64,000 nt of DNA from Hypoxylon rubiginosum (Eukaryota > Ascomycota > Sordariomycetes > Xylariales > Hypoxylaceae), in NCBI GenBank assembly GCA_902806565.1, contig CADCXA010000025.1, positions 806,001 to 870,000 of the forward strand, read 5' to 3'. A program made the position numbers and the translations under genes. Below are positions 14,401 to 27,200 of this stretch, piece after piece; position 1 is the stretch's first letter, and each line of letters starts with the position of its first letter. The notes beneath the pieces are model-generated. The model searched no databases. It saw only the letters and a program-made list of their open reading frames with translations, and was not told where the DNA came from.

Positions 14401-15005
14401 CTGGCCCGAACGCAATGCGCATGAGATCCACTGAGGTTTGCAGGGAGAGGGAGAAAAAAGGCGGTTTTGGTTTCCAATCTCTCCACCTTACGCTTTAGTT
14501 TTGCGTGGATGTGCGTGGATGACAGGAGGTTTATCTAACCGGTGCGCACCCCCGTTACACTACCGAATCTCGACATACCTTGAACCTACCTTGAACCTAC
14601 CATCTCTCCAGCTTTTTCCAGCTCCTCGCCAGCGCCAGAAGCCAGAGGCCCAGCGCCAACTCCGCTATCGTCGTCGTATGTAGGCAAGAAGAAGAAGAAC
14701 GGGACAAAGCGACTATTTTATTTTCCTGTCGCTATCGAAAAAAGCAAAAGAAAAAACGAAAGCTCCTTCGCATCTGCTTTGCTTTTCCCCCCATGTCATG
14801 ATAGATTCCCGCACGGCGCTGGCGTTTCTGCTCTCTGATACCCGGCCGGTTGAGGGCGACGTCCAAATATCCGGTCGCGCGGGGCCGAGTCGCATGTTAG
14901 CAATAGAAAAAGTAGCAACCTTCCGATTGTTGAGAGTAACGCTGGGCGCTTGTTGATCCTTTCTTCTTCCACGACCTAGAGGGTCGTCTCGTCCAACCCC
15001 CCGAA
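11421..15005. other. gene-poor transition region, no supported gene
   Basis: About 3.6 kb of mixed composition between island 1 and the Zn2Cys6 gene. All open frames are short and overlapping, and none shows a recognisable domain or plausible splice extension. It holds a decayed 9-10 bp repeat of CCCTTTGG type (11935-11995), several perfect palindromes of the TAGGTACCTA/TACCTAGGTA class (12376-12395, 12850-12867, 13197-13208, 13653-13662), a T-run near 13906 and a CACATCCACATACCCAC-like low-complexity stretch (14218-14300). The last few hundred bases presumably contain the promoter and leader of the downstream gene. Confidence 0.6.
12376..12395. repeat. 20-bp perfect palindrome, TAGGTACCTA class
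   Basis: The sequence from 12376 to 12395 equals its own reverse complement, with TAGGTACCTA at the centre. A related 18-bp perfect palindrome, centred on ACATGT with CTACCT/AGGTAG arms, lies at 12850-12867. Function unknown; members of this class recur in intergenic DNA throughout the window. Confidence 0.8.
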
Positions 15006-18000
15006 ATGTCACCTAGTCAATCTCACCTTAATGCTCAGTCCTTCCCGTCTGGGGATATCGATGGCTCGCAACCTGCTGTTAAATCAGAACATCTAAACTC
15101 GTCTGAACCCGCCGACCTGAACGGCTTCTCGCTAGATAACCACCACGATGGCCTTTCAAACGACCCTACTTCCCACGCTATGATCGATACTTCGCAATTT
15201 CCAGACTTTCACTTCCCATTTCAGGATATTCCTGAAGCCGGCCAGATGATTTCGTTGGAGGATCACACGAGTGACCTGTTTGCCACGCCCGGCCACGCTT
15301 CTATTTCCTCGATTGGCGAACGAAAGGATTCCACTGCCTCGGGCCCCCACAGCGCTACTTACACCATGATTGACCATTCACAGCAGCATAGACGACGCAG
15401 CATCGACGGATCCGAAGATGGGAGTCAACTGAGCGTGCATGTCGGCACCAATTCCTTGGAGGATAACATGTCAGACGATTTTGGATTATCGACAGGCGGA
15501 CCGGGTGACGGAACTGATCTCGGGGGGAAATTGATGAAGGAGAACAAGTCTGATCCCGCGCCGGCTTGGAGTGAGCTAAAGACGAAGGCAGGAAAGGAGA
15601 GGAAACGATTGCCTCTAGCGTGTATTGCCTGCCGAAGAAAGAAGATACGTTGTTCAGGAGAAAAACCGGCATGCAAACATTGTCTTCGATCCCGGATCCC
15701 TTGCGTGTACAAGGTCACTACTCGAAAGGCAGCCCCGAGGACCGACTACATGGCTATGTTGGACAAGCGGTTAAAGAGGATGGAAGACCGGATTATCAAG
15801 CTCGTACCTAAGTCAGAGCAGGATACATCGGCCACTAACGTTGTCCGGGGTGTGGTGAAACCCGCCATCCCCGGCACTCTTCCCACGGGGAAGCAGACGA
15901 CAAAGAAGCGAGGGGCAGAAGAGGCTTTTGGCGCAGAGCTGGATCATTGGGCTAGGAATGGACCCAAAGCTAGAATAGAGGGTTCCAGTAAACCGACGTC
16001 GTTGCAAGTGCAAGAAGCCGAGGAGAGCAAGCTGCTGTATGAAGGCGCAGAGGCTTTGCCACCGAAAGATCTTCAGGAACATCTAGCCGACGTATTCTTC
16101 GAAAATATCTACGGCCAGGCGTACCATCTCCTTCACAAGCCGAGTTATATGAGGAAGCTGAAGTAGGTCTTCCCCTTTCTGCTCCCTAGTCTTGCATGCT
16201 AATGCTGATTGCCGCCGTTAGAGCTGGGACTTTACCTCCAGTTCTAGTACTTTCTGTCTGTGCGATTTCTGCCCGTTTTTCTACTCATCCTAAATTCGCA
16301 ACGAACAATTTTCTTCGGGGAGAGGAGTGGGCTGCGCCGGCTCGGGATATCGTGACGAGACGCTATGAATGGCCCAACATTACCATCTTGACATGTCTGC
16401 TGCTTCTCGGCTTGCACGAATTCGGAACGTGTCACGGGGGCCGGAGTTGGTCGCTGGGTGGCCAAGCTATTCGAATGGCGTTCGCACTGCAGCTGCACAA
16501 AGATCTCGAATACGATCCCATGCGGCTAAACCCGACCAAGCAACTCAGCTTCATCGATCGCGAAATTAGAAGGCGCACAATGTGGGCTTGCTTTCTGATG
16601 GATCGTTTCAACTCTTCGGGAACGGACCGGCCGATGTTCATAAAAGAGGAGACGGTCAAGATCCAACTACCGATTAAAGAGAAACTTTTCCAGCTCGACA
16701 TGCCAGGGCCTACTGAAAACCTGCTGGGACAAGTTCCTCATCCTGTACCAACTGATGAAGGTCAACTTTCCGATGCTAAAGACAACATGGGCGTGGCAGC
16801 CTATATGGTTCGAGCCATTGCATTATGGGGGAGAATTATCAACTTTCTCAACCAAGGGGGGATGGATTTAGATGAGCACTCGATGTGGGACACTGATTCT
16901 GAATATGCTAGCCTACTCAAACAAGCCGAGGATTTTGCCGAGAGCCTGCCCGACGGCTTGAAATACAGCGCCGAAAACCTCCATCTACACCAAACCGAAG
17001 GGATGGCAAACCAGTTTCTGTTCTTGCACATATCGGTACAACAAAACGTCCTGTTTATGAATCGGTTTGCTGTGTCTTCTCCTGCCGGATTGTCGAAGAC
17101 GGACGTTCCTAAGACCTTTATCACACAAGCGGGATCAAAGGCCTTCGCTGCTGCTAACAGGATCTCCGAACTTCTAAAGGATGCAGACCATTACATGATT
17201 GCTGCACCTTTCGTCGGGTACTGCGCGTTCCTATCGAGTACTGTTCACATATTCGGCATCTTCTCCGGGAATTCTGTGGTAGAGATAGCCGCAAAGAAGA
17301 ACCTAGCTATCAATGTCAAGTTCCTTTCCAAAATGAAGCGTTATTGGGGAATGTTCCACTTTATGGCAGAAAATCTTCGAGAACAGTATAAGACGTGTGC
17401 CGATGCGGCTCGGCAAGGTACGCCGGCTAACGACAACTCGACTCCCTCGCCGATATTCCAGTATGGAGACTGGTTCGATCGGTATCCGCACGGTGTGTCG
17501 CAACCGGAGTTTGTTGAACCGGCCTCTTATAAGAAGAAGGAGACGGGTGAAGACGCAGTGCTCGAACAGAAACCGGAATTGCACACAGTTGAGGAATTCT
17601 TCACGCAGCTCTCGCCGCCGCAGAGTACGGGTGAAGGACGTGATAACGCTGGAGCTAGTAGACCGCCCTTAATGAAACGGAAGTCGATAGCGAAGAAGGG
17701 CAGTATCTCTTCACGTGGCGAACAGCAGCAACTCGAGCCCCTCCTTACCGATCTCAACGCCGTGAGCATACCCGAACAGATTCAACGCATCCAACAAGCG
17801 CAACAGCAGCGGGCCCAGGCGCAGCGCAACTTTTCCCGTCTGGGCGGGCAGACATGTGGGCTACCCTCTTTCCTCTCTACCTTGGCGTACGCGCGCTCAC
17901 AGAATGCAGCAGCGAACTATCATGCCCTCTCGCCGATCAGCCCTGTTGCCGTTGGCGGGTTCCAGCACGGTCATGGTCACGGACACGGCCATGGACACAG

Positions 18001-18448
18001 TCATGGCCACGGCCACCATCCAGGGTTCTACAACCAAGATTTGCTTTCGCTGTCTCTCTCCAATCACGCGGGAATGCTGCCGCAGCTCGATCGCCAGCTC
18101 GTATTTAACGCATACGGCGGAATGGATCCTGCTACGATCAGCGGACCCGAGGCGATTATGGATTGGGACGCCTTGGCTGGAAACGGGAATGGCACGAACG
18201 GAGGGCATAATACGAACGGATCCAATGCCGGCTCCGGCGACGGACCAAGTGGCCATCATCATGATAGCCTGCCGGGCGGATTTGTTGCCGAACCCTCGTC
18301 TGCGTGGTTTATGCCATTCAACATGGAACCGCCAGAGCTCGGCCAAGATCTTGGTGGCATGGGCGGCGTGGACGGGTTTGGGATGTTCAGCCCTGGTGGT
18401 GTACATACTCCGGGAGCTCAGCTGGGTCTGCGGAGAGGGACCCGATGA
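15006..18448 (+). CDS. Zn2Cys6 fungal-specific transcription factor
   Basis: Exons 15006-16162 and 16222-18448; the 59-nt intron (GTAGGT...GCTAAT...TTAG) joins phase 2 to phase 2 and gives 1127 aa. The binuclear zinc cluster has six cysteines at residues 206, 209, 216, 223, 226 and 233 (CX2CX6CX6CX2CX6C), followed by a basic linker and a short possible dimerisation helix. The fungal_trans middle homology region follows from about residue 345; the intron lies inside its first conserved block, and the spliced junction reads KLKAGTLPP. The C-terminal third is low complexity: a Gln-rich stretch, a His-Gly dipeptide run (about residues 967-987) and a Gly/Asn/Met-rich tail, likely activation or disordered regions. 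It should act in the nucleus as a sequence-specific regulator. I cannot name the orthologue or its targets. Confidence 0.9.
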
Positions 18449-19822
18449 GACGACATGGGCTGAAAACCCTGCCGGTATCGATGCATCTTCCTTCGAAACA
18501 CCGGGAGGAGGAAGTCGAGTCGAGAGAACGGCGCCTTCTTGAATGTTTTGTCATGTTGCAATGACTTGTCGTACTATACTATACGTATGTGGCGGCTATT
18601 TGGCTGATATATACCTACCCATATACTTACCTAGGTACCATATTGTAGTATATAACCTTACTGTCGGACGGGAAATAGGGAGAGGCGGCTGTTTCTGTTT
18701 TGTTAACGACGGATGATGCTTACGTACTCCCTTTTTTTCTTCATGTATGTCTGAAAAAGCATCAAAGGGGTTGGGGATTTGATGTCTTTTTTTTTTCTTT
18801 TTTAAAGCGAATGGAATTCTTCAACATTGCGAGGAGCGACAAGGGAAACCGGAGTTAAGACGGATCTGAAGGAAATCTTTTTTCTTCTTCACCCTGTCCT
18901 GGGTGGTTTCTGGTGGTGGGATTTTTTTTGATGATGATAGAAAGGGACCAAAAAAATTACGAAAATGCGCCAGCCTATTATTATCTTGTTCATAGCTGGT
19001 CCCTGCGCTCGTTCGCCGCTGGTTGTCTATAACGTGTATTCGTGTCTGATCTGGGGAGGTGAGAGGAGAGGAGAGGGTGGAACTAAGGAAGAAATAAATA
19101 CATTTCACGTCTTGCTGTTATTACATATCTAGCCCGGAAGCTTCGGAGAGCGAGAGGGCCGGGGCCGGAGGCGGCGTGGTCGTTTTGCGATTTTTTCCCG
19201 TTTTCCAGAACCGATACGATACCACTTATATAACGAGATATCCCTTCTACACGACATGACGTGAAATGAAGGCGAGGAGAGAAGAAGAAGAAGAAGAAGA
19301 AGAAGAAGAAGAAGAAGAAGAAGAAGAAGAAGAAGAAGAAGAAGAAGAAGAAAAAAAAATGAACGGAAATCGAAAAGAAAGTGGAAAGCTTGTTTAACGT
19401 AAAAAGAAAACGCCACGCAAAAAGAATTTTCCTCTCGTTCTTATGTACAACCAAAGATCCAACCAGACAGAGCTGCCTGCCGGGTCGGGAGATCTGCGGT
19501 GGTACGATTATCGCAAGCCCCCATCGCGCCACCTGATTTGGGGGGACGGCAGCTACCTAGACCTAGCTGATCTCGCCCCCAATGTCGGAACGCGGCAACG
19601 GGACTTTATGGGCCTGCATACCTATATGTCAGTCTGTCACCTATTGGGAATGAATGCGAGTCGATGTGGTTGAATGAATTACGCATGCCTTTGAGGTTAA
19701 GTATGTACAGAGTGAGAGAGAAAAAAGGTGTAACAGTAGATCTAGGGTATCAATCTATCTACCGACATGCTCTGCCGAAAAAAAGGGGTACAGGTTTGGC
19801 AGGGATTCCATGTCAGCAACCT
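18449..19822. other. convergent 3' intergenic region with GAA microsatellite
   Basis: Lies between the convergent ends of the Zn2Cys6 gene and kri1. It contains T-runs near 18730 and 18787, a TACCTAGGTA palindrome (18628-18637) and a long GAA tract. The open frames across it are short or made of the repeat. No gene supported. Confidence 0.6.
19281..19352. repeat. (GAA)n microsatellite, about 24 copies
   Basis: An uninterrupted run of GAA units of about 72 bp ending in an A-run. Read on the minus strand it produces a spurious poly-Phe or poly-Leu open frame, which is not a gene. It is a purine/pyrimidine mirror tract. Confidence 0.95.
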
Positions 19823-21842
19823 CTATTCCGCCTCCTCCTCCTCCTCCGTTGCCGCCGCCGCCTTCTTGGTACCCCTAGACCGCTTGCGCTTCTTCTTGGA
19901 CCCGCCTTCGATGATGTTACTCTCGTCGCCTGCGCCCTTCTGCGGCCGTCCGTCTTCCCCGTCCTCCTCCGCGACGAACCCGCCCGGGTTGAAGGCGGGC
20001 GGCTCCCTCTCGAACTCGGGACCGAAGGTCTCCTTGCGCCACTGCCGCAGCCGGGCCTTCTTGCCGAGCCGCTTGCGGTCCTTGGACTGCTTGTCGCCGG
20101 GCCGGAAGTGCGCCAGCTTCTTGAGGCCCGCGAACTGGTTGAGGTCCGCGTCAGAGGCCATGAGGATGTCGCGCGTCGTCAGCCCGAAGGATTCGGGTCG
20201 CGTCTCGCGGTACGCGAACCGGGCCGGGCCGCCGCCTCCCTGGTGGCTCGACGAGCTCCCGCCGCCGAGGATCTCGGGGTCGTCGAGGTCCATCTTCGCG
20301 TCGACGAACGCCTCGAGCTTGGATCGCTCTTGGCGTACCGCCTTTTGGCTCTCGAGCTTTTCCCTCTTTCGCTCCTTGGTGGTCTTCGGTCGCTTGGCTG
20401 CTAGCTCTTCTTCCTCTTCTTCATTTTCCTCCTCGCCTTGTTCGTCGTCGGTAAGTGTGATGTTGGGACGTTCTTCATTGTCAAATTCGGGAACGAGGTC
20501 TTTGATATCGATATCATCATCCCACTTGGGTTTCTTGATCTTCTTGGACTTCTTGGTACCAGCCTCGTCTTCGTCTTCGGAAATCTCTTCTTCCTCTGCG
20601 GCATAGTACTGGTCGTCGAATGTCTTCTTCAAATGTTCTTCCCACTTGTCGTTCTCCCAAGCGTCCTCAAGTAGCTTTTGCCATTCCTCGTCCTTGAGCG
20701 TCTTGCCAGATAATCCCGCAGCTTGCTTGATCTTCTTCAGTCTGCTCTCGGCCTCGTCGAGCTTGAGGCGACGTAATCGTGCTCGTTCTTCTTTTCTCTT
20801 TTGCTTCTCTTCCTCTTTCTGTTCGCGCTCTAGCTCTCGTTGGCGCTTGCGTGCGGTCTTGTCATCTCGTCTCACTGAGCGGGCTGCGACAACATTACGA
20901 GAATATGACTTTAGAACTTCATTGCTCTTGTTGGGGTCCTCGAAGCGTAGATTGAATGCCGCCTCCCACTCGTCCGCCTTGTCATCTTCGCCGTCGTCAG
21001 ATTCGAAGGCCTGCCAGTTGGATTCTTCCTCTCCAACCCAGGCTCGAGAAGCCATGAAATTTGATAGAAACAACTCTGGGTTCTTGTCTGCTTCTGCAAT
21101 GTCAGGCTTTGCAACCTTTATTTTCCCAGCTCGGGAAGGATGGATGCCGTTCTCAGGAGCGACTGATTTCGCTCCCTCTTTGGCCTTCATGAATTCTTCG
21201 TCGCTGTCGCTGTCTTCGGCGTCATCTTCGGTCCTTAGCTGCGCATTGATCTCGTCTTTAATCGACTGTTTTAGATCACTTTGCTCTTGCGTGTAGGTCC
21301 GCGGGGGTTCTTTCTCGGTGTCGAAATCCGCTCCGGTGTCTCCCCGTAGAATCTTCTCTCGGTGGTAATCTTGTAGGAAGACGGGCTTTTCTTTCTTTTG
21401 TCCCAAGGCGGCCTCTTCTGCTGCAGCAGTGGCCTCGTCAATCGGCTTGTAGAATTGAGTTTTGCCGTCGTATACACGAGGATCTTTACTCTTGATAGCT
21501 TGAAGTGTAGCTGATATCTCGGCATCGAGATCTTCGGTGGCTAAGAAACCGTTGTCATCTTCATCTTCGGCTGACGATGAGTCGGATTCATCGACATCTT
21601 CTTTCGGCTTGCTTCCGTTGGTTTGCTTTGACTTGTACTTTTCCTCCACTAAAGACCTCGAGTTAGTAGGTTGGCAGAGAGGATAGGAAGGGAAGCTACC
21701 AACATCTTGATAATTCCTCGCGCTTTTTGTTGTATTCGAATCGCTTAGCATATTCGGCGTTGATCTGTAGCTTGACTCCTCCGTCAGATTCGTCGTCGCT
21801 GTCGTCAAACAGAGTGCGCTTGAGGGTGTCGGAGGCTGCCAT
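19823..21842 (-). CDS. kri1: KRI1-like ribosome biogenesis protein
   Basis: Exons on the minus strand 21842-21704 and 21648-19823; the 55-nt intron (GTTGGT donor, CTAAC branch, TTTAG) gives 654 aa. The splice restores the conserved N-terminal motif ending RREELSRLEEKYKSK, which is broken in the unspliced frame. An acidic Ser/Asp/Glu region follows, then FLQDYHREKILRG, a long basic coiled-coil stretch, and the Kri1 C-terminal domain from about residue 538 (ILMASDADLNQFAGLKKL, then a KDRKRLGKKARLRQWRKETFG-like basic motif). The Lys-rich tail suits nucleolar targeting. Kri1 works with the Krr1 KH protein in 40S/18S rRNA maturation. An in-frame upstream ATG at 21890 exists, but MAASDTLKR at 21842 is the better start. 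Divergent from the Rab5 gene. Confidence 0.93.
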
Positions 21843-22471
21843 CTTGAATTGGCAATTTGAAAGTGTCTCTTGTAATTGTTCACCAACCACTATTTTAATG
21901 GTTCTGAAATAAATGAGGGAAGAAATAGGTGTGATGGTGTATCGTGACTAGGTACCTAGACACTGTAGAAAATTGCGGCAGTGAATTATCACCACGGTTT
22001 TAATCTTGACCTGCAGCAGTAGGTCCACGGAGAGAATAGCTTCCAACTTTTTTTTTCTGCCGCTTCTAGTTGGAGATGGAGGGGCCCTGGATTGAACTTT
22101 TTGGCGGTGTCGGACCGCCGATGTTCCGTGCTCTAGGTGTCAGGGTGTCTGCAGGTGTCAGGCCAGGTTCCACTCCGCGCTATCGAACAAACTCGGTTTA
22201 GCTGCCCGTTCTAACCGTGCGTTGCTGGGCTATCCACTGGACTGTCCACTGGGGGTCTCCTCTAAAGCGTCGTCATTCCTGATTCGATAACATGATATCC
22301 ATCTGCCTACCGACACTTTAGTATTGAATCCGCATTTAGCACCTGCCATTGCATTTGATCAAGTTGCTTCGGATTTTGATCCTAATAAACTCTCGTTTCT
22401 CTTCTATTTGTCTACGGAATCATTCAAACAAAGCACTAGGACAGCATAGCACTATTCTTGTTCCCAACAAA
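21843..22471. promoter_or_regulatory. shared divergent upstream region of kri1 and Rab5 gene
   Basis: A 629-bp region between two divergent start codons, so it must hold both promoters and leaders. It contains a perfect 12-bp CTAGGTACCTAG palindrome (21948-21959) and a T-run (22047-22056). No TATA box or known factor site stands out. Confidence 0.5.
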
Positions 22472-23288
22472 ATGGCCGACTCAAACGCTCCGAAACCGAG
22501 CAGCAGCGTCAAGCTGGTGCTGCTTGGTGAGGCAGCCGTAGGAAAGGTACTACTCCTACACAATGCCTATCCTGCATTGGAACTCATCATGCTGACAATA
22601 CAATAGTCTTCTCTCGTCTTGCGATTTGTCAACAACGACTTTCAAGAGAATAAGGAGCCTACTATCGGTGGTAGGTTTCTACCCGAAACCCCCATCCACG
22701 ACAGTATCAAGTTAACTCTGTATAGCTGCCTTCTTGACACAAAAATGCAACCTTCCTACGCGGACGATCAAGTTCGAGATCTGGGATACTGCCGGCCAGG
22801 AGCGCTTCGCCTCGCTAGCACCCATGTACTACCGAAACGCCCAAGCCGCTCTCGTCGTCTACGACCTCACCAAGCCGACATCCCTCGTCAAAGCAAAGCA
22901 CTGGGTAGCGGAACTGCAAAGACAAGCGTCGCCAGGCATCGTCATCGCCCTCGTCGGAAACAAGCTCGATCTTACTAATGATAGCGAATCCGGCCAGGCC
23001 GACAACGAGGGAAATGAAGGGGAGGAGTCCGGAGACGCCCGGAAGATCTCTACGGAGGAGGCCAAGTCGTATGCCGAGGAGGAGAACTTGCTGTTCTTCG
23101 AGACTAGTGCCAAGACCGGCCACAACGTGTCGGAAGTCTTCACTGCAATTGCCAACGCCATCCCGGAGACGTCACTGAAGAGCACAAGAGGTCCGGGAGC
23201 TTCCAGCGCGGCTAGCCGGGGCGGAGAGGAACAGAGAGTAAATCTGAATGGACCCCGGGAGGCAGCAAAGGAAGGGTGTGCATGCTGA
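22472..23288 (+). CDS. vps21: Rab5-family small GTPase (Vps21/Ypt51-like)
   Basis: Exons 22472-22546, 22607-22670 and 22726-23288; introns of 60 and 55 nt; 233 aa. Intron 1 splits the P-loop (GEAAVGK/SS) and intron 2 lies in the effector region, where splicing gives TIGAAFLTQ, the Rab5 signature. WDTAGQE (switch II), NKLD and ETSAK complete the G motifs. The C terminus CAC is a double-cysteine geranylgeranylation signal. An acidic insert follows [11 protein letters not shown]. The protein should act on early endosomes in tethering and homotypic fusion, with Vps9-type exchange factors. Fungi often have two or three Rab5 paralogues; I cannot tell which this is. It starts 629 bp from kri1 on the opposite strand. 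Confidence 0.95.
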
Positions 23289-24261
23289 TTGCGTAATGGA
23301 ACAGGAGGAGGATAGGAGAAGGATAGATGGGGGAGTTGCCATCGGTGTCGGTCGTGACTAGATACATTTCACTTGTAATATGGAGCGATGGTTCATTGGG
23401 ATTCGGTATCTGGGATGTTCTCACGATTGAATTATCTTTTCTAACATTACCCCTACGAGCCACAGTATAACTTCTAGAACAATCCTATATGCGTGACAAA
23501 TAAGTGAGTACCTAATGTGTGTGGCATGTGTGGCATGTGTGGCATGTGTGGCATGTGGCAACGGGGGAGCTTCGCTGTATACGCCGTCTCGGTGTTTGGC
23601 TTCTTTGTGTTGTAGGTTGATGGACTATTTTTGTCACCCGGACAGCGCAAGTAGTGAATAACAAATAATTGGAATTGCTATATCTTATATAAAAACGCTT
23701 AAGTATCAGCTCGTCCTTTTACTTGACAACACTACTTCGAAAGTGAGAGATGGATAGTCTCCAAGTCTCCAAGTCTCCAAGTCTCCAAGTTCAAGGTCTA
23801 CTACATGTACCTAATTATTACAAATATCCGTCTTACGGCATAAAATTGCATAAACCGGGATTAACACATGGTTCATCCAGGACCCACTCGCCTAAGGTCT
23901 AGCGTAGAGTCAAACTCCATTATCAGGCCCTTCTTGGCCCTTCGCCCTTCGCGCGTAGATGTTGCAATTTTCCTGAGCCAGCGACCAAATAACTTGCTAT
24001 CCTTACCACCATCTACCATCTTCCACCTCCGATGCTTGTCCCCATCTTCGACCAACGCAAGCACATTCACCAAATGTCGTGACTAGGGCGCCTGTAAAGC
24101 GCGACATTATTTCTATTTGATCGTCGAGTGCTTTGCGTCTCTGTTACTTCATCCTTACTCCTCCCCCCAACTACATCCTCCTCTTGCGCTGTCAAGTCTC
24201 GCAACATTTCTCTACCACATGTTCACCTCAGCATACGCCTTCAACGCCTCCGATTTTCAAC
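23289..24261. other. intergenic, short tandem repeats only
   Basis: A 973-bp gap between two same-strand genes. It contains a 9-bp GTGGCATGT repeat of about 4.5 copies (23518-23559) and an 8-bp TCTCCAAG repeat of about 4 copies (23758-23790). The pyrimidine-rich stretch before 24262 looks like a promoter/leader. No gene supported. Confidence 0.6.
23518..23559. repeat. 9-bp minisatellite GTGGCATGT
   Basis: About four and a half near-perfect tandem copies of GTGGCATGT in intergenic DNA. A second short array, TCTCCAAG repeated four times, lies 200 bp downstream (23758-23790). Confidence 0.9.
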
Positions 24262-27200
24262 ATGGCGGCGCTAACTCCAGTTCAAATTGAGCTTGCCAAG
24301 TATGAATTCCTGCAATAGGTTTCGCAGATCTAATCAGCTAACATCCACAGTACTCTCACTGCTGCTGAGCTCCCTACGAAGTTGCGATGCGCTGTCTGTA
24401 GTAAGTTGGCTATAAATGCATTCAGATTGCCATGCTGCGAGACCGCTATATGCGAGAAATGTAAGTCCTATCACTGCTTCGATCCATACGCCTTGCCTTG
24501 GCACAAGCTAATGACCCTCAGGTCAATCTACTTTGCCCTCGGTATGCCCAGTCTGCGAACACTCTCCTGTTTCGGCGTCCGATTGTACCGTCTACAAATC
24601 CCTCAGGACCACTATTAGGGTCTTCTTGAAGACCGAGGAGAAGAAGCGGGAGGCTGCTCGACCAAAAACCAACGGATCTGCACCTGCAACTCCTGCTCAA
24701 GACACGCCTACTCCCACTCCCACGCAGGCGCGGGCACCGACCGAGCCACCTCCCGCAGATGCTACAGTGCTTGAGCGGAATGGCACAGAGCCTCAAACCG
24801 TAGATCCAGTAGCCCATTCATCGGTGATTGAATCCATAGAGTCTTCAACCGCCAATTTGAAAGCAGACGATGATACCCAAATCCAAGAGGTAAGTTTGTC
24901 AGGATATTTGCTGCTGTGATTCCATTTAACAAAGTATTAGGATATTTCAGCAAATGGGCACGTCCAAGGGCAGCCCGTCGGAGACGACGAAAATAAAGCT
25001 CTCGTCCCTAGCGAACAGGAAGGTCGTAATGGGACAGCTTTAGAAGAAACTCAGGAGCATGGCCAAGACGAGGAAAACACCGACCAGCCGGCACAGTCTG
25101 GCATGGGCGCCGGTTTCGATTCGATGGCCGGCAACTTCAATATGAACTTCGGCAACGGAGACATGAATCAAATGCAGATGATGATGGCCATGCAGAATGG
25201 AATGAATCCAGCTGCGTTTGGCTCTTTTCCTATGATGGGTAAGATATTTCCTACCTCCGCCGAATGCTTTGACTTCGTGGCTAACTCCGGCTGTTCAGGA
25301 ATGATGGACCCTATGACGATGCAGAACATGATGATGAACGGTGGCTTTGGCGCGCAGGGCATGGGCATGAACGGCATGAACATGAACATGGGCATGAATG
25401 GGTTCAATGGTGGCGGCAATGACTGGAACGGACAGCAATCATGGAACGTCGGCCAAGATAATTTCAATCCTAATACTCGTGGAATGGGTAATGGTGACTA
25501 TGGCAACTTTAACTCTGGCTTCCGTACAGGCTTCAATTCAGGTAATTATGGTCACCACAACCAGTTCAATGATTACCGCCGAGGCAATTACGGATTTCGA
25601 GGAAGAGGCCGAGCCCGAGGGTTTCACAACGGCCACGGTCGTGGATATCATCAAGGGTATAACAACGCCAACGCAGGTTGGGCCGGGCAAGGTCCTCAAT
25701 TCTCCAATGGTAAAGATGGCGATGGCCAAGCAGCGCTAGACGACTCTCAAGTAACGGGACAGCCTTCCGGTAATGTTGACGAGTTTGGTCGAGCTATACG
25801 ACCCGAGTCAAACGATGATGCGCAAAATGCTGGAGAAGATGAGCGCGTTGGAGCGGCAGGCAGTCATGATAGTACCACTGTTGATGGGACCGACAAGCTA
25901 GCACGTGAGAACTCGGAACAAGCACCTAAGAAGGACGGGTCCCAATCTGCGCAAGATATTCCTGCAGATGATAAGGGTGATGTATCTTCTAGAGATCAGC
26001 ATTCAGCACCTCCAGGCCCTTCTCGTGGATCTGTTGGCGAAATGCCCCCGCAAGCTACGGCTCTGGCTGTACCGTTTAATGCACCAACCGGGCCCAAAGC
26101 CATGCGGCAGGGTCTTCCTAACACTAGTCTTCACAACTTAAGAGCACGTGGCTTCATTCCCGATGAGAAGAGCCAGAATCAGAGTACACGTACTAACCAG
26201 CCTCCCATTGTGGCAAGTCCGACGGAAGATAAACTAAGATCGCGGAGTAGTTCTCTGCATTCCTCCAAGGACAAAGACAGACGTCCCCGTGAACGTGACC
26301 GGGAGCATGATGAAGACGAGAAGAACAGAGCACGGCGTCGTGATAGAGATCGTGACCGTTCTAAGACGTACACTGCATCTAGGAGCCGGTCCCGAAGCCG
26401 AAGTCACAGCAGGGATCGTAAGGAGTCCCGTAAGCATAGACGACATCGATCCCCATCGGTCTTAGGGGATGATCGCGACGGCAGCCACCGTCACCGTGGG
26501 CATAAAAGCAGAAAGCAGTCCACTAGAGATGACGATGACTACAGGGGCCGACCGAAGGATGAGAAGCACGAGGAGCGTGCCCGTTCCGCATCGCCCGTAG
26601 ATCGTGAACATAAGCGTTCAGGTCACCGGAGCCGTCGTGATCGGGATGAGAAGCGTCGAGACCGCGATAATAGAGACGTTGATAGAGAGAGCGACTACGA
26701 CCGGCACCGAAAGTCTGGCCATCGATCTCACCGTGATCGCGACCAGGACCGTGAGCGCAACAGGGAGCGAGAGAAGGACCGTGACAGGGACTATACCCGT
26801 GATCGCGACGAAGACCGTCACCATCGTAATAGTAAGGGTTCTACTACCCTACCAACTACGGCGGAGCCTTCGGACAAGACCTTCAACCCCCCGACCGGCC
26901 CTCGAGGAGGTAGCTTCTCCATTAAAGGTGCAAGCAACAAACCAGTAGGTTCGGGAATCGAGATTAAGGGGGCTAGCAACAGGTCTTCTAATCCGGAGAG
27001 ACGCGAGAGTATACCGTCCCGGCGCCCTTCCCAGTCGTCTGTTGCTGGGCAGAAATCGGCAGCTGGCGGACCTACAAAAGACCCACATACATTAGAGCGC
27101 GAGGCTCGAAACCGCGAGCGTCTCCTTAAAGAAGCTCAACGGATGGCGGTTATTGCAGGCCGCGGAGGAGGCGTGAAGCGTGGTCGCGAAGCGAATGACG

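Noticed and set aside
19083..19532. 149-codon minus-strand open frame with a poly-Phe run
   Set aside because: Produced by the (GAA)n microsatellite at 19281-19352; no conserved sequence outside the repeat.
19767..21296. Long plus-strand open frames (up to 279 codons) opposite kri1
   Set aside because: Ser/Leu-rich mirror frames of the acidic and basic codons of kri1; no independent start context or domain.
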